Source: Tupaia tana | Taxonomy: Eukaryota; Chordata; Mammalia; Scandentia; Tupaiidae | Assembly (NCBI GenBank): GCA_026018925.1 | Contig: JAKSZU010000009.1 | Coordinates: 37,862,194-37,926,193, forward strand | Reading direction: 5' to 3' | DNA: 64,000 nt | Shown: positions 22,064-36,006 of the stretch, in pieces | How the letters are laid out: the number at the start of each line of letters is the position of its first letter | How positions within the stretch are numbered: position 1 is the first letter of the stretch | Made by a program: the position numbers and the translations under genes | Notes under the pieces: model-generated | Seen by the model: the letters and a program-made list of their open reading frames with translations, nothing else | Database searches by the model: none | Told to the model about the DNA's origin: nothing

Positions 22064-22337
22064 CTTTTTTTTTTTTTTTTTTTTTTTTGAGATTTTCGCT
22101 GTAGGGCGCATGCGCTCGCCAGACAGACAGAGAGAGACATAGAGACAGAAAGCGAGAAATCACCCCCCAGGGAGGATGGCCACGCCGCAATCCCTTCTCC
22201 TCCATTCTCCTCTCGGGATCTTGGGCACGCACGCACACGCACCCCGCATGAGTTTTAAGCCACTGGGTCCGGGACGCGAACCGTGGTCGACTACGTGGGA
22301 GTCCAGCGACATAGCCATTATGCTAACTGCTGGTTCC
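22064..22337 (-). mobile_element. Type 1 SINE, CpG-rich
   Basis: Flanked by agccaattctt at 22057 and 22341; retains most CpGs. Confidence 0.94.
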
Positions 22338-22499
22338 CAGAGCCAATTCTTCAAAGTTCATCAGTTCTACTCATGTATGTAGTGTTATTAGAAAAGCAGC
22401 CACTGCTTTTTCTTATATTGATTTTATGATTATGTAGTTTAATAAGCAGATGTTCAGATGGCTTCTTAAAATTTGTTGGGTTATCCTAAAGTAAGGATT

Positions 22500-22870
22500 A
22501 AAGTTGAGATCAGAAGTCTGACTGCTTTTTTTCTATTTCCAGAATCCTTTCCAGAGAGCCTGGAGGGAGCCCAGGAACATTAACAGACTGTTTTGATCTC
22601 TTACTACTTCCTGTCCCCCACATAGTATCTTTGTGATGTGTATTAAGCCTCCTTATCTCTGTTAAAGTACATTCTTTTGCTGATCTCTGCAAACCTTCCT
22701 TTTCCAAATCACCAACCTAAAAACTATAAAACCAACCTGTAACCTACAAGCTCCGTGTTCCACATGTCCTGCCTTTTTGGGCCATACCAATGGAAAAATT
22801 GTTCATTAAATTTCAATCTTTGTCTCTTGCTATCAAAACCAAATAAAAGGAACCCTCATATCTGAGCACC
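22500..22870 (+). mobile_element. Possible LTR fragment
   Basis: Has ctataaaaccaacctgtaac (TATA-like) at about 22723, then an attaaatttcaatctttgtc region such as ends many mammalian LTRs. Unassigned family, low certainty. Confidence 0.35.
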
Positions 22871-22940
22871 CTGAGAAAGATATACTTTCCTCTCTCTGGG
22901 CCAAGCACTCAGATTTATATTTAGAAATAAACTGCATTAA

Positions 22941-23205
22941 GGGACCAGCAGATGGTGTAGTGATTATGTTACTGGATGCCCACGTATTTGACCGTGGTTC
23001 AAGTCTCAGACCTGGCAGTTTAAAACTCACTCCAGGTGCAAGTGCTTGCATGCCCAAAATCCTGAGGGGAGAATGGAGAAGGGAGTGTGGCATGGCCATT
23101 CCCCCTGTGGGGTGATTTCTCGCTTTCTATCTCTCTCTGTCTCTCTAGCAAGTCCATGTGCCCTATAGTAAAAATCTCTCTTAAAAAAATAAAAAATAAA
23201 GAAAT
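22941..23205 (+). mobile_element. Type 1 SINE
   Basis: gggaccagcagatggtgtag; first of two tandem copies enclosed by aaactgcatta. Confidence 0.9.
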
Positions 23206-23465
23206 AGGGACCAGCAGATGGCATAATGGCTATGTTGCTGAACTCCCATGTAGCTGACCGGAGTTCGAGTTCCGGACCTGATGGCTTAAACTCACACTGG
23301 GCGCATGTGTGTGTGTGTCCAAGATCCCAAGAGGAGAAAGGATGAGAAGGGATTGCAGTGTGGCCATCCCCCCTGAGGGATGATTTCTTGCTTTCTGGTG
23401 AGCGCATGTCTTTCTGGTGAGCGCATGTGCCCTATAGCAAAAACCTCTCCAAAAAAGAAAAAAAG
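23206..23465 (+). mobile_element. Type 1 SINE, tandem second copy
   Basis: Has a small duplication of tttctggtgagcgcatgt near its 3' end. Confidence 0.9.
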
Positions 23466-23583
23466 AAACTGCATTATTGTTTTTCCAGTGTTGGTTATTT
23501 CCATGGACAAAGTATATGTGAGCTTTTGTAATAAATTACCTCAGTTGACTGGTTCTTTTTGCATGTCCATTTTGGCTAACTTT

Positions 23584-23831
23584 TGTTTTTGAGATTTTTG
23601 CTATAGGATATGTGTGCTCGCTGGAGACAGAGCCAAGAGAGACAGAAAGCGAGAAATCACCCCCGGAGGGTGATGGCCGTGCTGCAGTTCCTTCTCCTTT
23701 GTTCTCCTCTTGGGATTTTGGAAGCACACATATGTGCCCAGTGTGAGTTTTAAGCAGCCAGGTCTGTGGCTCAAACCATGGTCAGCTATGTGGAAGACCA
23801 GTGACGTAACCATTACACCATATTCTGGTCT
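23584..23831 (-). mobile_element. Type 1 SINE
   Basis: Flanked by ccattttggctaactt at 23568 and 23832. Confidence 0.92.
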
Positions 23832-23877
23832 CCATTTTGGCTAACTTTGTAGTATCTTCTGTGACGCCTTTCTTTTT

Positions 23878-24131
23878 ATTTATTTATTTATTTTTAGAGA
23901 GGTTTTTGCTATAGGGCATGTATGCTCACTGGAGAGAGAGAGACAGAACACAAGAAATCACTCCCCTGGGGATATGGCCATGCCACAAACCCTTCTCCAT
24001 TCTCCTCTTGGGATCTTGGGCATGCACACACATGTGCCTGGCATGAGTTTTAATCTGTCAGGTCCAGGACTCAGACCGGGATCAACTATGTGGGAGTCCA
24101 GTGATGTAACCATTATGCCACCTGATGATCC
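23878..24131 (-). mobile_element. Type 1 SINE
   Basis: gctatagggcatgtatgctc to ccacctgatgatccc. Confidence 0.9.
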
Positions 24132-24265
24132 CTCCTTTTAATATTTTATTGGCTTTTAGGTGTGTCCTAAGGGATTTTCTTGATGTGGAAAAGTGTGCTT
24201 CTGAGAAGTATGTGATATAGCTAAATAACAAAAAGCAATGAAAAGTTAGAATTAAGGTGTAATTG

Positions 24266-24466
24266 GGGGCTGGCAGGTGGTGTGGTGGTTAAGGGCAGTG
24301 GACTACCACATGGCCGACCACAGTTCAAGTCCCGGACCTGGTGGCTTGCTTTCTCACTTTCCCTTTCTCTCTCTCTCTCTCTCTCACTCTGTCCCTCTCT
24401 GGTCAAATTAAAATAAATAAATAAATAAATAAAGTTAAACAAAATAGTTCTTTTTCTTTAAAAAAA
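24266..24466 (+). mobile_element. Type 2 SINE
   Basis: Flanked by agaattaaggtgtaatt at 24249 and 24468. Confidence 0.93.
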
Positions 24467-24553
24467 AAGAATTAAGGTGTAATTAAGGAAAGCAAAATCA
24501 GATTTTGGGAAATTTATTCTTTTGGTTCCAAATTATAGAAATTATACATTATC

Positions 24554-24571
24554 TGTTTTGTGTGATTTTTA
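24554..24571. repeat. Target-site duplication of RPL22 retrocopy, left
   Basis: tgttttgtgtgattttta, 18 bp, next to the A-tail end of the retrocopy. The same 18 bases recur at 27196-27213. Confidence 0.9.
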
Positions 24572-26720
<2,149 letters not shown>

Positions 26721-26744
26721 TTATTTATTTATTTATTTATTTTC

Positions 26745-27004
26745 CCCCCCTTTTTTTTTTGGAGAGGTTTTCACTATAGGGTGCGTGCGCTCACCAGACA
26801 GACAGAGAGAGACATAGGGACAGAAAGCGAGAAATCACCCCCCAGGGGGGATGGTCACGCCGCAATCCCTTCTCCATTCTCCTCTTGGGATCTTGGGCAC
26901 GTACGCACACGCGCCCATCGTGAGTTTTAAGCCACCGGGTCCGGGACGCGAACCGTGGTCGACTATGTCCAGCGACATAGCCATTACGCTAACTGCTGGT
27001 TCCC
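26745..27004 (-). mobile_element. Type 1 SINE nested in tail of a Type 2 SINE
   Basis: Near-complete with CpG-rich head. It splits the TTTA-rich tail of the Type 2 SINE (26714-26744 and 27005-27194), so it is the youngest layer here. An 11-bp gap in the tRNA-like head (tatgtccagc) removes part of the usual gggagtcc stretch. Confidence 0.9.
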
Positions 27005-27194
27005 TTATTTATTTTTTATAACAATTATTTATTTAATTTTATTTATTCACTCATTTATTTTAATTTGACCAGACACAGAAGAAGAAAGAGAGAGAGGGAA
27101 AGTGAGAGAGGAAGCCACCAGGTCCGGGACTCGATCTGGGGTCGGCCATGTGGGACTGTCCAGCACCTTAACCACCACGCCACCTGCTGGTCCC
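27005..27194 (-). mobile_element. Type 2 SINE fused to the RPL22 5' end
   Basis: Minus-strand 5' end gggaccagcaggtggcgtgg at 27194; its A-rich tail (26714-26744 plus 27005-27055) meets the RPL22 5' end. It has no target-site duplication of its own; the nearest flanking repeat is that of the RPL22 retrocopy. Confidence 0.85.
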
Positions 27195-27195
27195 A

Positions 27196-27213
27196 TGTTT
27201 TGTGTGATTTTTA
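27196..27213. repeat. Target-site duplication of RPL22 retrocopy, right
   Basis: Exact copy of 24554-24571. It lies one base beyond the 5' end of a Type 2 SINE (27194), not next to the RPL22 5' end, so the duplication encloses RPL22 plus SINE. Confidence 0.9.
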
Positions 27214-27264
27214 TCTGATCTTATGAACATGTCAATTTGAGGAACCTCATATTAATAATAATTC

Positions 27265-27520
27265 TTTTTTTTTTTTGAGAGTTTTTTTTGCTATAGGGCA
27301 CGTGCACTCACCAGACAGACAGAGAGAGACAGAAAGCAAGAAATCACCCCCCAGGGAGGATGGCCCACATTGCAATCCCTTCTCCTCCATTCTCCTCTCG
27401 GGATCTTGGGCACGCACGTACACGCGCCCGACATGAGTTTTAAGCCACCAGGTCCGGGACGCTAACCATGTCGACCACATGGGAGTCCAGCGACATAGCC
27501 ATTACGCTAACTGCTGGTCC
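27265..27520 (-). mobile_element. Type 1 SINE
   Basis: Flanked by aataattctt. Confidence 0.92.
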
Positions 27521-27531
27521 CAATAATTCTT

Positions 27532-27929
27532 AAATAATTCTGTCTAGCTTGTTATAACTAATTAGATAGTTCTTTCAACCCTTGATATCTATACTTTCTT
27601 TCATTTCTGCTGTCTTTACTAATGGCTCCCTTATCCTCTCCACTAACATCTTATTCTCCAGTCTTTTGATTTGGTTCATGTACACGAAATGTGAACACAG
27701 CTAGAGGCCTCTAACTTATGGAGCATCAGTGAGTGAGAAACTCATCCAGAGGTCCAGAGCAGTAAGCCGTGCATCATGGTATCTAGAGCTTGTGGAAGCC
27801 TAAAGTATTAAGGGGCCAGGTTGTCATAGATGAATTATGTAGTTTTTTACTTAAATACTGGTAACAGGATTAAAGAAGTGTATTAGTCATCTAGAATAGA
27901 TGTTTAAATAAAATAGACGGTTAATTATT
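27532..27929. other. LRCH2 intron, no recognised element
   Basis: Contains ctagaggcctctaactta and gagtgagaaactcatccaga; possibly an old repeat, unassigned. Confidence 0.4.
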
Positions 27930-28182
27930 GGGGCCAACAGGTGAGAGGGTGGTTAAGTTCCTGGATTCCCACATGGCTGAACACTGTTCATTTCCAGGCC
28001 AGGTGGCTTGAAATATCACACCGGGCGTGTGTGTGCACATCTGTCCACAAACCTTAGGAGAATAGAGAAGAAGGGATTATGTGTGGCCATGTCCCCTGGT
28101 CAAGTGATTTCTCACTTTCCCTCTCTCCAGGGAGTGCACCCACCCTATCGCAAAAAACCTTTTCATTAAAAAAAAAAAAAGA
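27930..28182 (+). mobile_element. Type 3 SINE
   Basis: ggggccaacaggtgagaggg to ctatcgcaaaaaacc. Confidence 0.8.
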
Positions 28183-28468
28183 TGATTGTTTTGACTTTCA
28201 GTATTACTGTAGAACAAAATATCAACTTACATAGCAAAATTTTACCTAAGTGAATTCTTAAGTATTATACATAAAGTTTATTTTATAGGTTTGTAAGTGG
28301 ATCTCAACTTTTTTTCCCCTTCTGTTTCAGTGTGACTCATACCAATAATCACAGTGCTAGTGAGGGCGACGTGGGGAGAATCATACTTTTCCTAAGGGAC
28401 CTGGCTTTCCTCCCCTTGCAATCATTCTGACATTTCTTCGAGTACAGTAGTTATTGCCATGTTGCCTT
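28183..28468. other. LRCH2 intron, no recognised element
   Basis: gtgactcataccaataatca to gcaatcattctgac is GC-richer and may be a worn MITE; not assignable. Confidence 0.4.
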
Positions 28469-28469
28469 T

Positions 28470-28652
28470 ATTTTTTTTTTTTAAGATTTATTTTACTTTA
28501 TTTATTTATTTATTTTAATTTGACCAGAGAAAGACACAGTGTGAGAGAGAGACAGAGGGAAAGTGAGAAAGCAAGCTGCCAGATCTGTGACTCAAACCCC
28601 AGTTGGCCATGTGGGAGTCCAGTGCCCTTAACCACCACACCACCTGCTGGCC
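28470..28652 (-). mobile_element. Type 2 SINE
   Basis: Flanked by ccatgttgccttt at 28458 and 28655. Confidence 0.92.
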
Positions 28653-28655
28653 CAC

Positions 28656-29094
28656 CATGTTGCCTTTTTAAAAATCACTCTTTTAAAATGTATATTTTAC
28701 TAATAGCCTTAGATATTTTCTTTCTTTAATTTTTCTGTCTTTGGGGATTGAAGGCAATATTAGTATATTCCCATAGAGAGAGGAATAAAAGTGTCCTTAA
28801 TTCCCAAGTTGTTTGTCCCCAAATTACACTGATTTGCATATGGTTCTTGTACTTTGCATCTCATTGTGACTTCCTCCTGGTCAAGCTGTACTAATCCAGG
28901 GTGGTATGGAAGCCTGCATTGTTTATGGTAACTATTTTTTTTAATTACCAATATATTATACTTACTCATGATATATTTTGTTAGTCAATGTGTACCTTTT
29001 ATTTAAAATTGTTTTCTATATTCTTTTTAAGTTTTTATTTGAAGATTTTAGTTTGAGTAAAAGGGAGACATTTTACTTCTTATAACACTAAATT
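28656..29094. other. LRCH2 intron, no recognised element
   Basis: AT-rich; nothing identified. Confidence 0.6.
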
Positions 29095-29113
29095 TTAAAA
29101 TTGAAAATAAGTT

Positions 29114-29311
29114 GGGCCAGTGGATGGTGTCATGATTATGTCGCTGAACTCCCACATGGCCGACCGTAATTCAAGTCCTGGACCCAGTGGCTTGAAAATC
29201 ACTTTGGGCATGTGTGCATCCCTACCCTAGATCCCTAGAGGAGAAGGGACTGCTGCATGGCCATCTCTCCGGGGGCGGGGGTGTGTGTGTGATTTCTCAC
29301 TTTCCCGCTCA

Positions 29312-29343
<32 letters not shown>

Positions 29344-29389
29344 GGCGAGCTCATATGCCCTAAGACAAAAACTTCAAAAAAAAAAAAAA
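29114..29389 (+). mobile_element. Type 1 SINE, older
   Basis: gggccagtggatggtgtcat; target repeat aaaattgaaaat is found before it and again after the next SINE. Confidence 0.88.
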
Positions 29390-29398
29390 AAAGAAAAT

Positions 29399-29676
29399 TG
29401 GGAGCCAGCAGTTAGTGTAATGGCTATGTCGCTGGACTCCCACGTAGTCGACCGTGGTTCACGTCCCAGACCCGGTGGCTTAAAACTCACGCCGGGCGCG
29501 TGTGCGTGCGTGCCCAAGATCCCGAGAAGAGAATGGAGGAGAAGGGATTGTGGTGTGACCATCCCCCCTGGGGGGTGATTTCTTGCTTTCTGTCTCTCTG
29601 TCTCTTTCTGTCTGTCTGGCGAGTGCACGCGCCCTATAGCAAAAAAAAAACCTCTCCCCCCCCCCAAAAAAAAAAA
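29399..29676 (+). mobile_element. Type 1 SINE, younger neighbour
   Basis: Inserted at the tail of 29114-29389; flanked by aagaaaattg. Confidence 0.92.
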
Positions 29677-29689
29677 GAAAATTGAAAAT

Positions 29690-30353
29690 GAAGTTACATT
29701 TAGATCTATAGTAATATTATCAACTCTTAAGTTTGTATAGTTACTTATGTTAAAGAAAGTTAATAATTCAATCACTTTGATTTTGAGATTAATAATTAGT
29801 ACTATATAGAATTATGGACAAATAATTCACTCGTAGTGATTCATCATTTGTTGTTTTCCTTCTTTGGTTTTCTTTGAATACAGTTTCATTCGATTATTAA
29901 AAGTTTAAGAAACTGACGTTTTGGGTTTTTTTAAGAGCTGAACTCTAGCACTGGTTTTTATTTAGAATTAGTTTATTGTTTGGCCTTTGGCAAAATTACA
30001 ATGTATTACAACAACATGCATCATATTATTTGTTAAACTAAAAACTAAATCTGTATCTCTTTATCTTCTGTCTCAGCCAAAAGTTAGATATACACAGAAC
30101 AATAATAGCATGACTAGAAAATAAATACCCAAACCTTGAGAAAGGGCTTATAAAAAAACACATTGAAGAGTTGCTTACCTTCATATTCCTTCATAACTAG
30201 TATACTTATGGGCATCTAAATTATTTTTTATAATTATTTTCTTGCAAAGAACTTAGTGGGCCAGAAACAGTTTATTTTAGAGATATTTTATATTATATGC
30301 ATATAATATTTTCTTCAACGTATTTTGTACTTAATGTATTGATTTACTTCTAG
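29690..30353. other. LRCH2 intron before exon 6
   Basis: SINE-free for about 660 nt up to the exon 6 acceptor; no repeat recognised. Confidence 0.6.
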
Positions 30354-30419
30354 GATTCTCAATCATTCAACTTCTGTCATGAGAAACAAGCTGAAACAAA
30401 GTGTGGAATGCGAAAAAAG
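30354..30419 (+). CDS. LRCH2: LRCH2 exon 6 of 14 in window (66-nt exon)
   Basis: Encodes (R)ILNHSTSVMRNKLKQS, then VECEK and a split codon. Acceptor acttctag at 30346-30353, donor gtataa at 30420. Basic, polar linker. The exon sits alone between two introns of nearly 15 kb and 13 kb. It is symmetric (66 nt, same phase on both sides) and could be skipped in frame. Confidence 0.92.
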
Positions 30420-30854
30420 GTATAAAACTATCTTAGTTCTTATATTTAACATTTCATAATGTGGCTTGATCATCTGACAGTGATGTTTCCATCACTGAAT
30501 AAATAATATAGATTTAATATAACTAAAGTTAAAGGGGAAATGTATTACAGCATAATTTAAATTTATTTTTTAAATTTACTTTGGATATAAACAAAACAAA
30601 AATGCTGGTTTGGTCTCTTTTTGCACTTAACTACATTTTGTCTTGATGATAGAATCATTTATTTATTCACTCATCCGACATGTATTATTATTACTGCAAA
30701 AATGTGTTTATCATTAGTTATGTTTATTTTGTTATTGTTTGCATTTTGATTCTCTTTCCATTGGGTGTTAGAAATTCTTCTCTATGAATATATGATCTCA
30801 GTGCATATATATGAATTCCAGAGAACTAGAAGACCTTAAAGCTTTCTAAACTTG

Positions 30855-31045
30855 GGCCAACAGGTGGCATGGTGGTTAAGTCATTGGACTCCCACATCAC
30901 TGACCATGGTTCAAGTCCCAGACCTGGTGGCTTGTTTTCTCACTTTCTGTCTCTCCCTCTGATGAGTGCATGTGTCCTATAGTAAATTTAAAAATAATAA
31001 TAACATCAATAATAATAAATAAAGTTAAATTAAAAAATAATTTTT
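30855..31045 (+). mobile_element. Type 2 SINE
   Basis: gggccaacaggtggcatggt; flanked by tttctaaact and tttctaatct. Confidence 0.9.
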
Positions 31046-31063
31046 AAAAATTTCTAATCTTCA

Positions 31064-31292
31064 GACCAGCAGGTGGCATGGTGATTAAGGGTGCTGGACT
31101 CCCACATGGCCAACTGGGGTTTGAGTCCCAGACCTGGCAGCTTGCTTTCTCACTTTCCCTCTCTCTCTTGCTTGCTATGTATCTCTCTCTCTCTCTCTCT
31201 CTCACTCACTGTGTCCCTCTCTGGTCAAATTTTTTTAAAAAAATAAGTAAATAAATAAGTAAAGTTAAATGAAATAATTCTTTTTAAAAAAA
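31064..31292 (+). mobile_element. Type 2 SINE with CT expansion
   Basis: agaccagcaggtggcatggt to ctctggtcaaattttttta. Confidence 0.9.
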
Positions 31293-31299
31293 GATTTCT

Positions 31300-31577
31300 T
31301 TCTTTTCTTTTTTTTTTTTTTTTTTTTGAGAGGTTTTCGCTATAGGGCGCGTACGCTCGCCAGACAGACAGAGAGAGACAGAGAGACAGAAAGCGAGAAA
31401 TCACCCCCCAGGGGGGATGGTCACGCCGCAATCCCTTCTCCTCCATTCTCCTCTCAGGATCTTGGGCATGCACACATATGCACTGGGCGTGATTTTAAGC
31501 CACCGAGTCCGGGACTCGAACCGCAGTTGACTACATGGGACTCCAGCGACATAGCTATTACGCTAACTACTAGTTCC
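31300..31577 (-). mobile_element. Type 1 SINE
   Basis: Well preserved; ends gctaactactagttcc. Confidence 0.92.
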
Positions 31578-31589
31578 ATGAGTGAATGA

Positions 31590-31725
31590 ATTGGGAGAAC
31601 AGGTTGAAATGATAGTGCCAGGAATCATGTTATATTCTAGGAGATACAATAGTGATCAAGAGAGACATGGTCCCAGCCCTCATGAAATCAATGATTGGTA
31701 TAATCTTAATATAATGTTGTTGTAG
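31590..31725. mobile_element. L2-type fragment
   Basis: gaatgaattgggagaacagg, aggagatacaatagtgatca and agccctcatgaaatcaatga fit an ancient L2-type repeat. Confidence 0.5.
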
Positions 31726-31777
31726 TTGTGGTTGTATTTTTTTGTCTCAATTTTTTAATTTAATTTAATTTAATTTT

Positions 31778-31977
31778 TTTCCATGGAGAGGGAGAGATAC
31801 AGGACCCACAACAGGGTCTCAATGTCATGGTCAACTCCAATCTTCAGCCAGTGCAGACCATGAGCACATGCATGTCCAGCATATTCAGGGAAGGCTCTGG
31901 ATGTGAATCAGTAACCCTCCCTTGTGGGTCTACCTTAGCAGAGTGTTGCGTTTTACATTTGCATCACTATCCAACTC
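31778..31977 (-). mobile_element. Type 3 SINE
   Basis: aacagggtctcaatgtcatg to cactatccaactcct. Confidence 0.7.
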
Positions 31978-31989
31978 CTTAGCTGTGCT

Positions 31990-32272
31990 TGTTTTTTGTT
32001 TGTTTGTTTGTTTGTTTTGAGAGATTTTTGCTATAGGATGTGTGTGTGCTCACCAGAGACACAGAGAGAGACAGAGAGACATGAAGCAAGAAATCACCCC
32101 CCTGGAGTGATGCCCATGCTACAATCCCCTTATACTTCATTTTTCTCTTGGGATTTTGGATACACATGCCCATGATCCTGGCATGACTTTCAAGCCGCCA
32201 GGTCTGAGACTTAACTACGGTCAGCCATGTGGAATTCCAGTGCCTTAACCACTATGCCACCTGCTGGCCCCA
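31990..32272 (-). mobile_element. Type 1 SINE
   Basis: (TTTG)n tail; flanked by ctgtgcttgt and ctgtgtttgt. Confidence 0.9.
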
Positions 32273-32685
32273 CTGTGTTTGTATTTTAAAATAGGAGTTT
32301 TGAACATACAGATTCACAACTAATAGGAATGATTATCTCTTCCTTCCATTAGGCAACTTGTAAACTTGTAGAAATCTGGAAAGATTCTGGGTACTTAAGT
32401 TTTAGGTGAGTGGTCAGCCTCCCTGAAACACATGGACAGCTTTGTATTATAATAGTAGTGACCTCGATGACCTACTCTCCTACATCTCTAGCCACTTCTA
32501 GCAATCAAAATAAGCCCTGGGTCATTAGAAGCATGCAAGACAGTCGTGATTAACTACTGACAAATTGGTTGGCAAAATAGCAGGAAATATTAATAGTTGA
32601 AAGAGAATGGGCCTTAAGTTAGGCATATTTGGTTCAGAGTTCCACCTTCAGCACTTATTAACTAAGAGGTTTGGGAAAAGTGTTT

Positions 32686-32967
32686 TTGTTTGTTTGTTTG
32701 TTTTTGTTTTTGTTTTCGCTGTTGTTGTTTTTAAGAGAGATTTTTGTTATAGGGCTTGTGTGTTCCCGGAGAGACAGACAGAAAGTGAGACATACTCCAC
32801 AGGAGGAATGACTACGCTATAATCCCTTTTCCTCCATTCTCCTCTTGGGATTTTGGACATGCACACACACGTGCCTGGCTTGAGTTTGAAGCCGCCAGGT
32901 CCAGGACCTGAACCATGATTGACTATGTGGAAGTCCAGCAAAGTAACCATTATGCCATCTGCTGGTC
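32686..32967 (-). mobile_element. Type 1 SINE
   Basis: gttatagggcttgtgtgttc to ccatctgctggtcc. Confidence 0.9.
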
Positions 32968-32973
32968 CTGAAC

Positions 32974-33263
32974 TTTTTTTTTTTTTTAATTAATTAATTA
33001 ATTCATTCATTCATTTGTCTATCTGTCTGTCAAAGGGCATGCACGATCACCAGTAGAGGAAACAGAGAGACAGTGAAAGCGAAAGTAAGAAATCATTCCC
33101 AGGGAGATGGCCATGTGGCAATTCTCTCTCCGTCGTTCTCCTGGGGCTTTGAGCATGCACATACATGTACCCAGTGTGACTATTGAGCCACCAGGTCTGG
33201 GACTTGAACCATGGTTGGCCCTGTGAGAGTCCAGCACCTATACCACCACACCACCTGCTGGCC
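32974..33263 (-). mobile_element. Type 1 SINE
   Basis: Adjacent to the previous SINE; both enclosed by a ggaaaagt-tttt target repeat. Confidence 0.88.
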
Positions 33264-33384
33264 CTAGGAAAAGTTTTTCTTATTAAGCCTAGTGTCTGGC
33301 AGGGAAATGTTTAGTAAATGTTAGTTCTCTGATGATTTCTTTTTATTTGTTTTTCTTCCTATAGACAGGTAGATTAGCATAGCC

Positions 33385-33600
33385 ATTGAAAGTTCAGGTT
33401 GTTGGAACCTTACTGTGTGAGCTTGGGTCATGAATCTGTCTGTTGGGAGAAATTTAGTTTACTCTGACCCACATTTACCTCTTCTGTACAACAGGAATAA
33501 TAACAGTATCTCCTTGGTTTCTGTGAGGATGAAATGCATTAATATATAAGTTGTTTAAGAACAGCCATTAGCACAGAAATTGTTTTACATATGTTACTAG
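33385..33600. mobile_element. MIR SINE
   Basis: acctcttctgtacaacagga, ataataacagtatctccttg and ctgtgaggatgaaatgcatt match the MIR core. Confidence 0.7.
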
Positions 33601-33658
33601 TTGTTGAATGTTGTTATTACTATTAGGGACTTATTTTTGTTTTATGTTCTTAGTCCTT

Positions 33659-33909
33659 CTTTTTTATTTATTTATTTTTTAATTTTTGCTATAGGACCTG
33701 TGTACTCACCAGAGGTGGAGGAGGGGAGTGAGAAATCAACTCCCCTGGGGGGAGCAGGTTGGCACGCAGCAATCCCTTCTCCTTCATTCTCATTTTGGGC
33801 ACACACGCATACGTACCTGGCGTGTTTTTCAGCATGGGTCCAGGACTTGAACCTGTCTGTTGGCGACATAGGATCCAGCTTCTTTAAACACTATGCCACT
33901 GGCTGGCCC
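33659..33909 (-). mobile_element. Type 1/3 SINE
   Basis: gctataggacctgtgtactc to ccactggctggccc. Confidence 0.82.
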
Positions 33910-34337
33910 AGCTGTTCCATTTTTTTATTGTCATTTTCTTTTTTTATTTTTATTTGTTCCAAAGAGAAATAGCTTTGTACATATTTATTCTGATATTGAG
34001 AAGCATTACATGGGCTTAAGTTTTTTTAACACATTGAACTATAAGGAAATAACTTAAATCCTGTGATATTTTCTTTTCCACAGCGCATGAATGAGCACAC
34101 TCCACCCTAGCTTTACCTATTGAAAAATTTCACACACTTTCTTGTAACAAAAATGAGATCATAATCATACTATTTAGTAATTCGTATTTTTTACTTAGTA
34201 TATTGTGATGATTTTTACATACCTACTTAGTCTAAATATATATTCAGTTAAATATATATTCAGTGCACATATATTTTCTTAACTTAAATACAGAAAGGCT
34301 TGTTATTGACAGGTTAAAAACATGAGTGTATGTTTAA

Positions 34338-34610
34338 AGCTTTTTTTTTTTTTTTTTGGGAGAGATTTTCACTATAGAGCGCGTGCGCTCGCCAGACAGA
34401 CAGAGAGAGGCATAGAGACAGAAAGCGAGAAATCACCCCCCAGGGGGGATGGTCACGCCGCAATCCCTTCTCCTCCATTCTCCTCTTGGGATCTTGGGCA
34501 CGCACGCACACGCGCCCGGCGTGAGTTTTAAGCCACTGGGTCCGGGACGCGAACTGCGGTCGACTACATGGGAGTCCAGTGACATAGCCATTACGCTAAC
34601 TGCTGGTTCC
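34338..34610 (-). mobile_element. Type 1 SINE, CpG-rich
   Basis: Flanked by tatgtttaaagctttt at 34329 and 34613. Confidence 0.94.
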
Positions 34611-35245
34611 CTATGTTTAAAGCTTTTGATGCATTATTTCTCCAGGATTTTTAGCTGTACATTCTCACAAGCAACGTGTGGATATCTTTACTTCCATACT
34701 CCTTAACACGGTACATTATCAGTCTTTCTAATCTTTGCCAATCTAATAAGAACAAATTATATCAGAAGGTTTCATTTTTAGTTTCATTGATTAAATTAGT
34801 GATGTTCCAAGTATTTATTGCCCATCTGTGTTGTTGCCCATCTATTATGAATCAAATTGTTGAAATAAATTGAAAAAATGTTTATGGCCAATAATATGGT
34901 TTGCCATGATAAAAGTTTTGTGGAAATTTGAGGAAAAAATATGTATTCTGCAGTTATTGGTAAGAGTATTACATAAATGTTAACTATGGTAAATTGGCTA
35001 ATAGTGTTTATCTTTTCTCTACCTTACCTATTATATGTTTCCTTATTCTGCCAGTTAAGAAAAGGTATTGAAATCTCCAACACTAACTGTGGATTTGTCT
35101 TTCTCTTATTGTTCTGTCATTTTTTCTTTCACATACCTGAAGCTTTGGTACTAGAAAATGTTGAGTATTGCAGTGCCATCTTGGTGAATTAATACCTTTG
35201 TCACTATACTTCTTGATAACATCCTTTGCTCTGAAGTCTACTTTT

Positions 35246-35253
35246 TCTTTCCT

Positions 35254-35313
<60 letters not shown>

Positions 35314-35330
35314 TTATTCTTTCCTTCCTT
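35246..35330. repeat. (CTTT)n microsatellite
   Basis: About twenty TTTC/CTTT units inside the tail of a minus-strand Type 1 SINE; decayed A-tail origin likely. Confidence 0.9.
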
Positions 35331-35604
35331 TCTTTTTTTATAAAGAGATTTTTGCTATAGGGCGCATGTGCTCACCAGAAAGACAGAGAGAAAGAGGGAG
35401 GGAGAGAGAGAGAGACAGAAAGCGAGAAATCACCCCCCAGAGGGGATGGTCATGCCACAATCCCTTCTCTTCCATTCTCCTCTCGGGTTCTTGGGCACAC
35501 ACACACACACGCCCGGTGTGAGTTTAAGCCACAGGGTCTGGGACTTGAATCGCAGTCAACTACATGGGAGTCCAGCCACATAACCATTATGTCATCTGCT
35601 GGCC
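35331..35604 (-). mobile_element. Type 1 SINE
   Basis: Tail grown into (CTTT)n; flanked by gaagtctactttt and gaattctactttt. Confidence 0.92.
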
Positions 35605-35644
35605 CTGAATTCTACTTTTCTGATGGTAAGGTAGTTGATCTTCC

Positions 35645-35862
35645 TTACCGGCAGTTGGCATAATGGTTACGTCGCTGGACTCTCACGTAGTGGACTGCGA
35701 CTATGTACGTGCGTGCCCAAGATCCCGAGAAGAGAATGGAGCAGGGATTGTGATGTGGCCATCCCCCCGGGGATGATTTTTCGCTTTCCGTCTCTCTCTC
35801 TCTGTGTTTCTCCAGTGAACACGTGTGCCCTATAGCAAAAAATCCCTTAAACAAATAGAGCT
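35645..35862 (+). mobile_element. Type 1 SINE, internal deletion
   Basis: Lacks the B-box half of the head; ctatagcaaaaaatccc end present. Confidence 0.85.
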
Positions 35863-36006
35863 TCTTTTTCACTGCTGTTAGCATGATACATATTTTCCCC
35901 ATCCTTTTATTTTTAACCACTCTGTGTCTTTATAGAGAAAGTAAATTTCTTGTAGTTAGCATATGGTAGTATCTGTCCTTTTTATAAATCAAGTCTGCCA
36001 ATCTGT

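Noticed and set aside
35246-35330. Regular short repeats that might suggest a CRISPR array
   Set aside because: Simple (CTTT)n microsatellite without spacers; the genome is mammalian.
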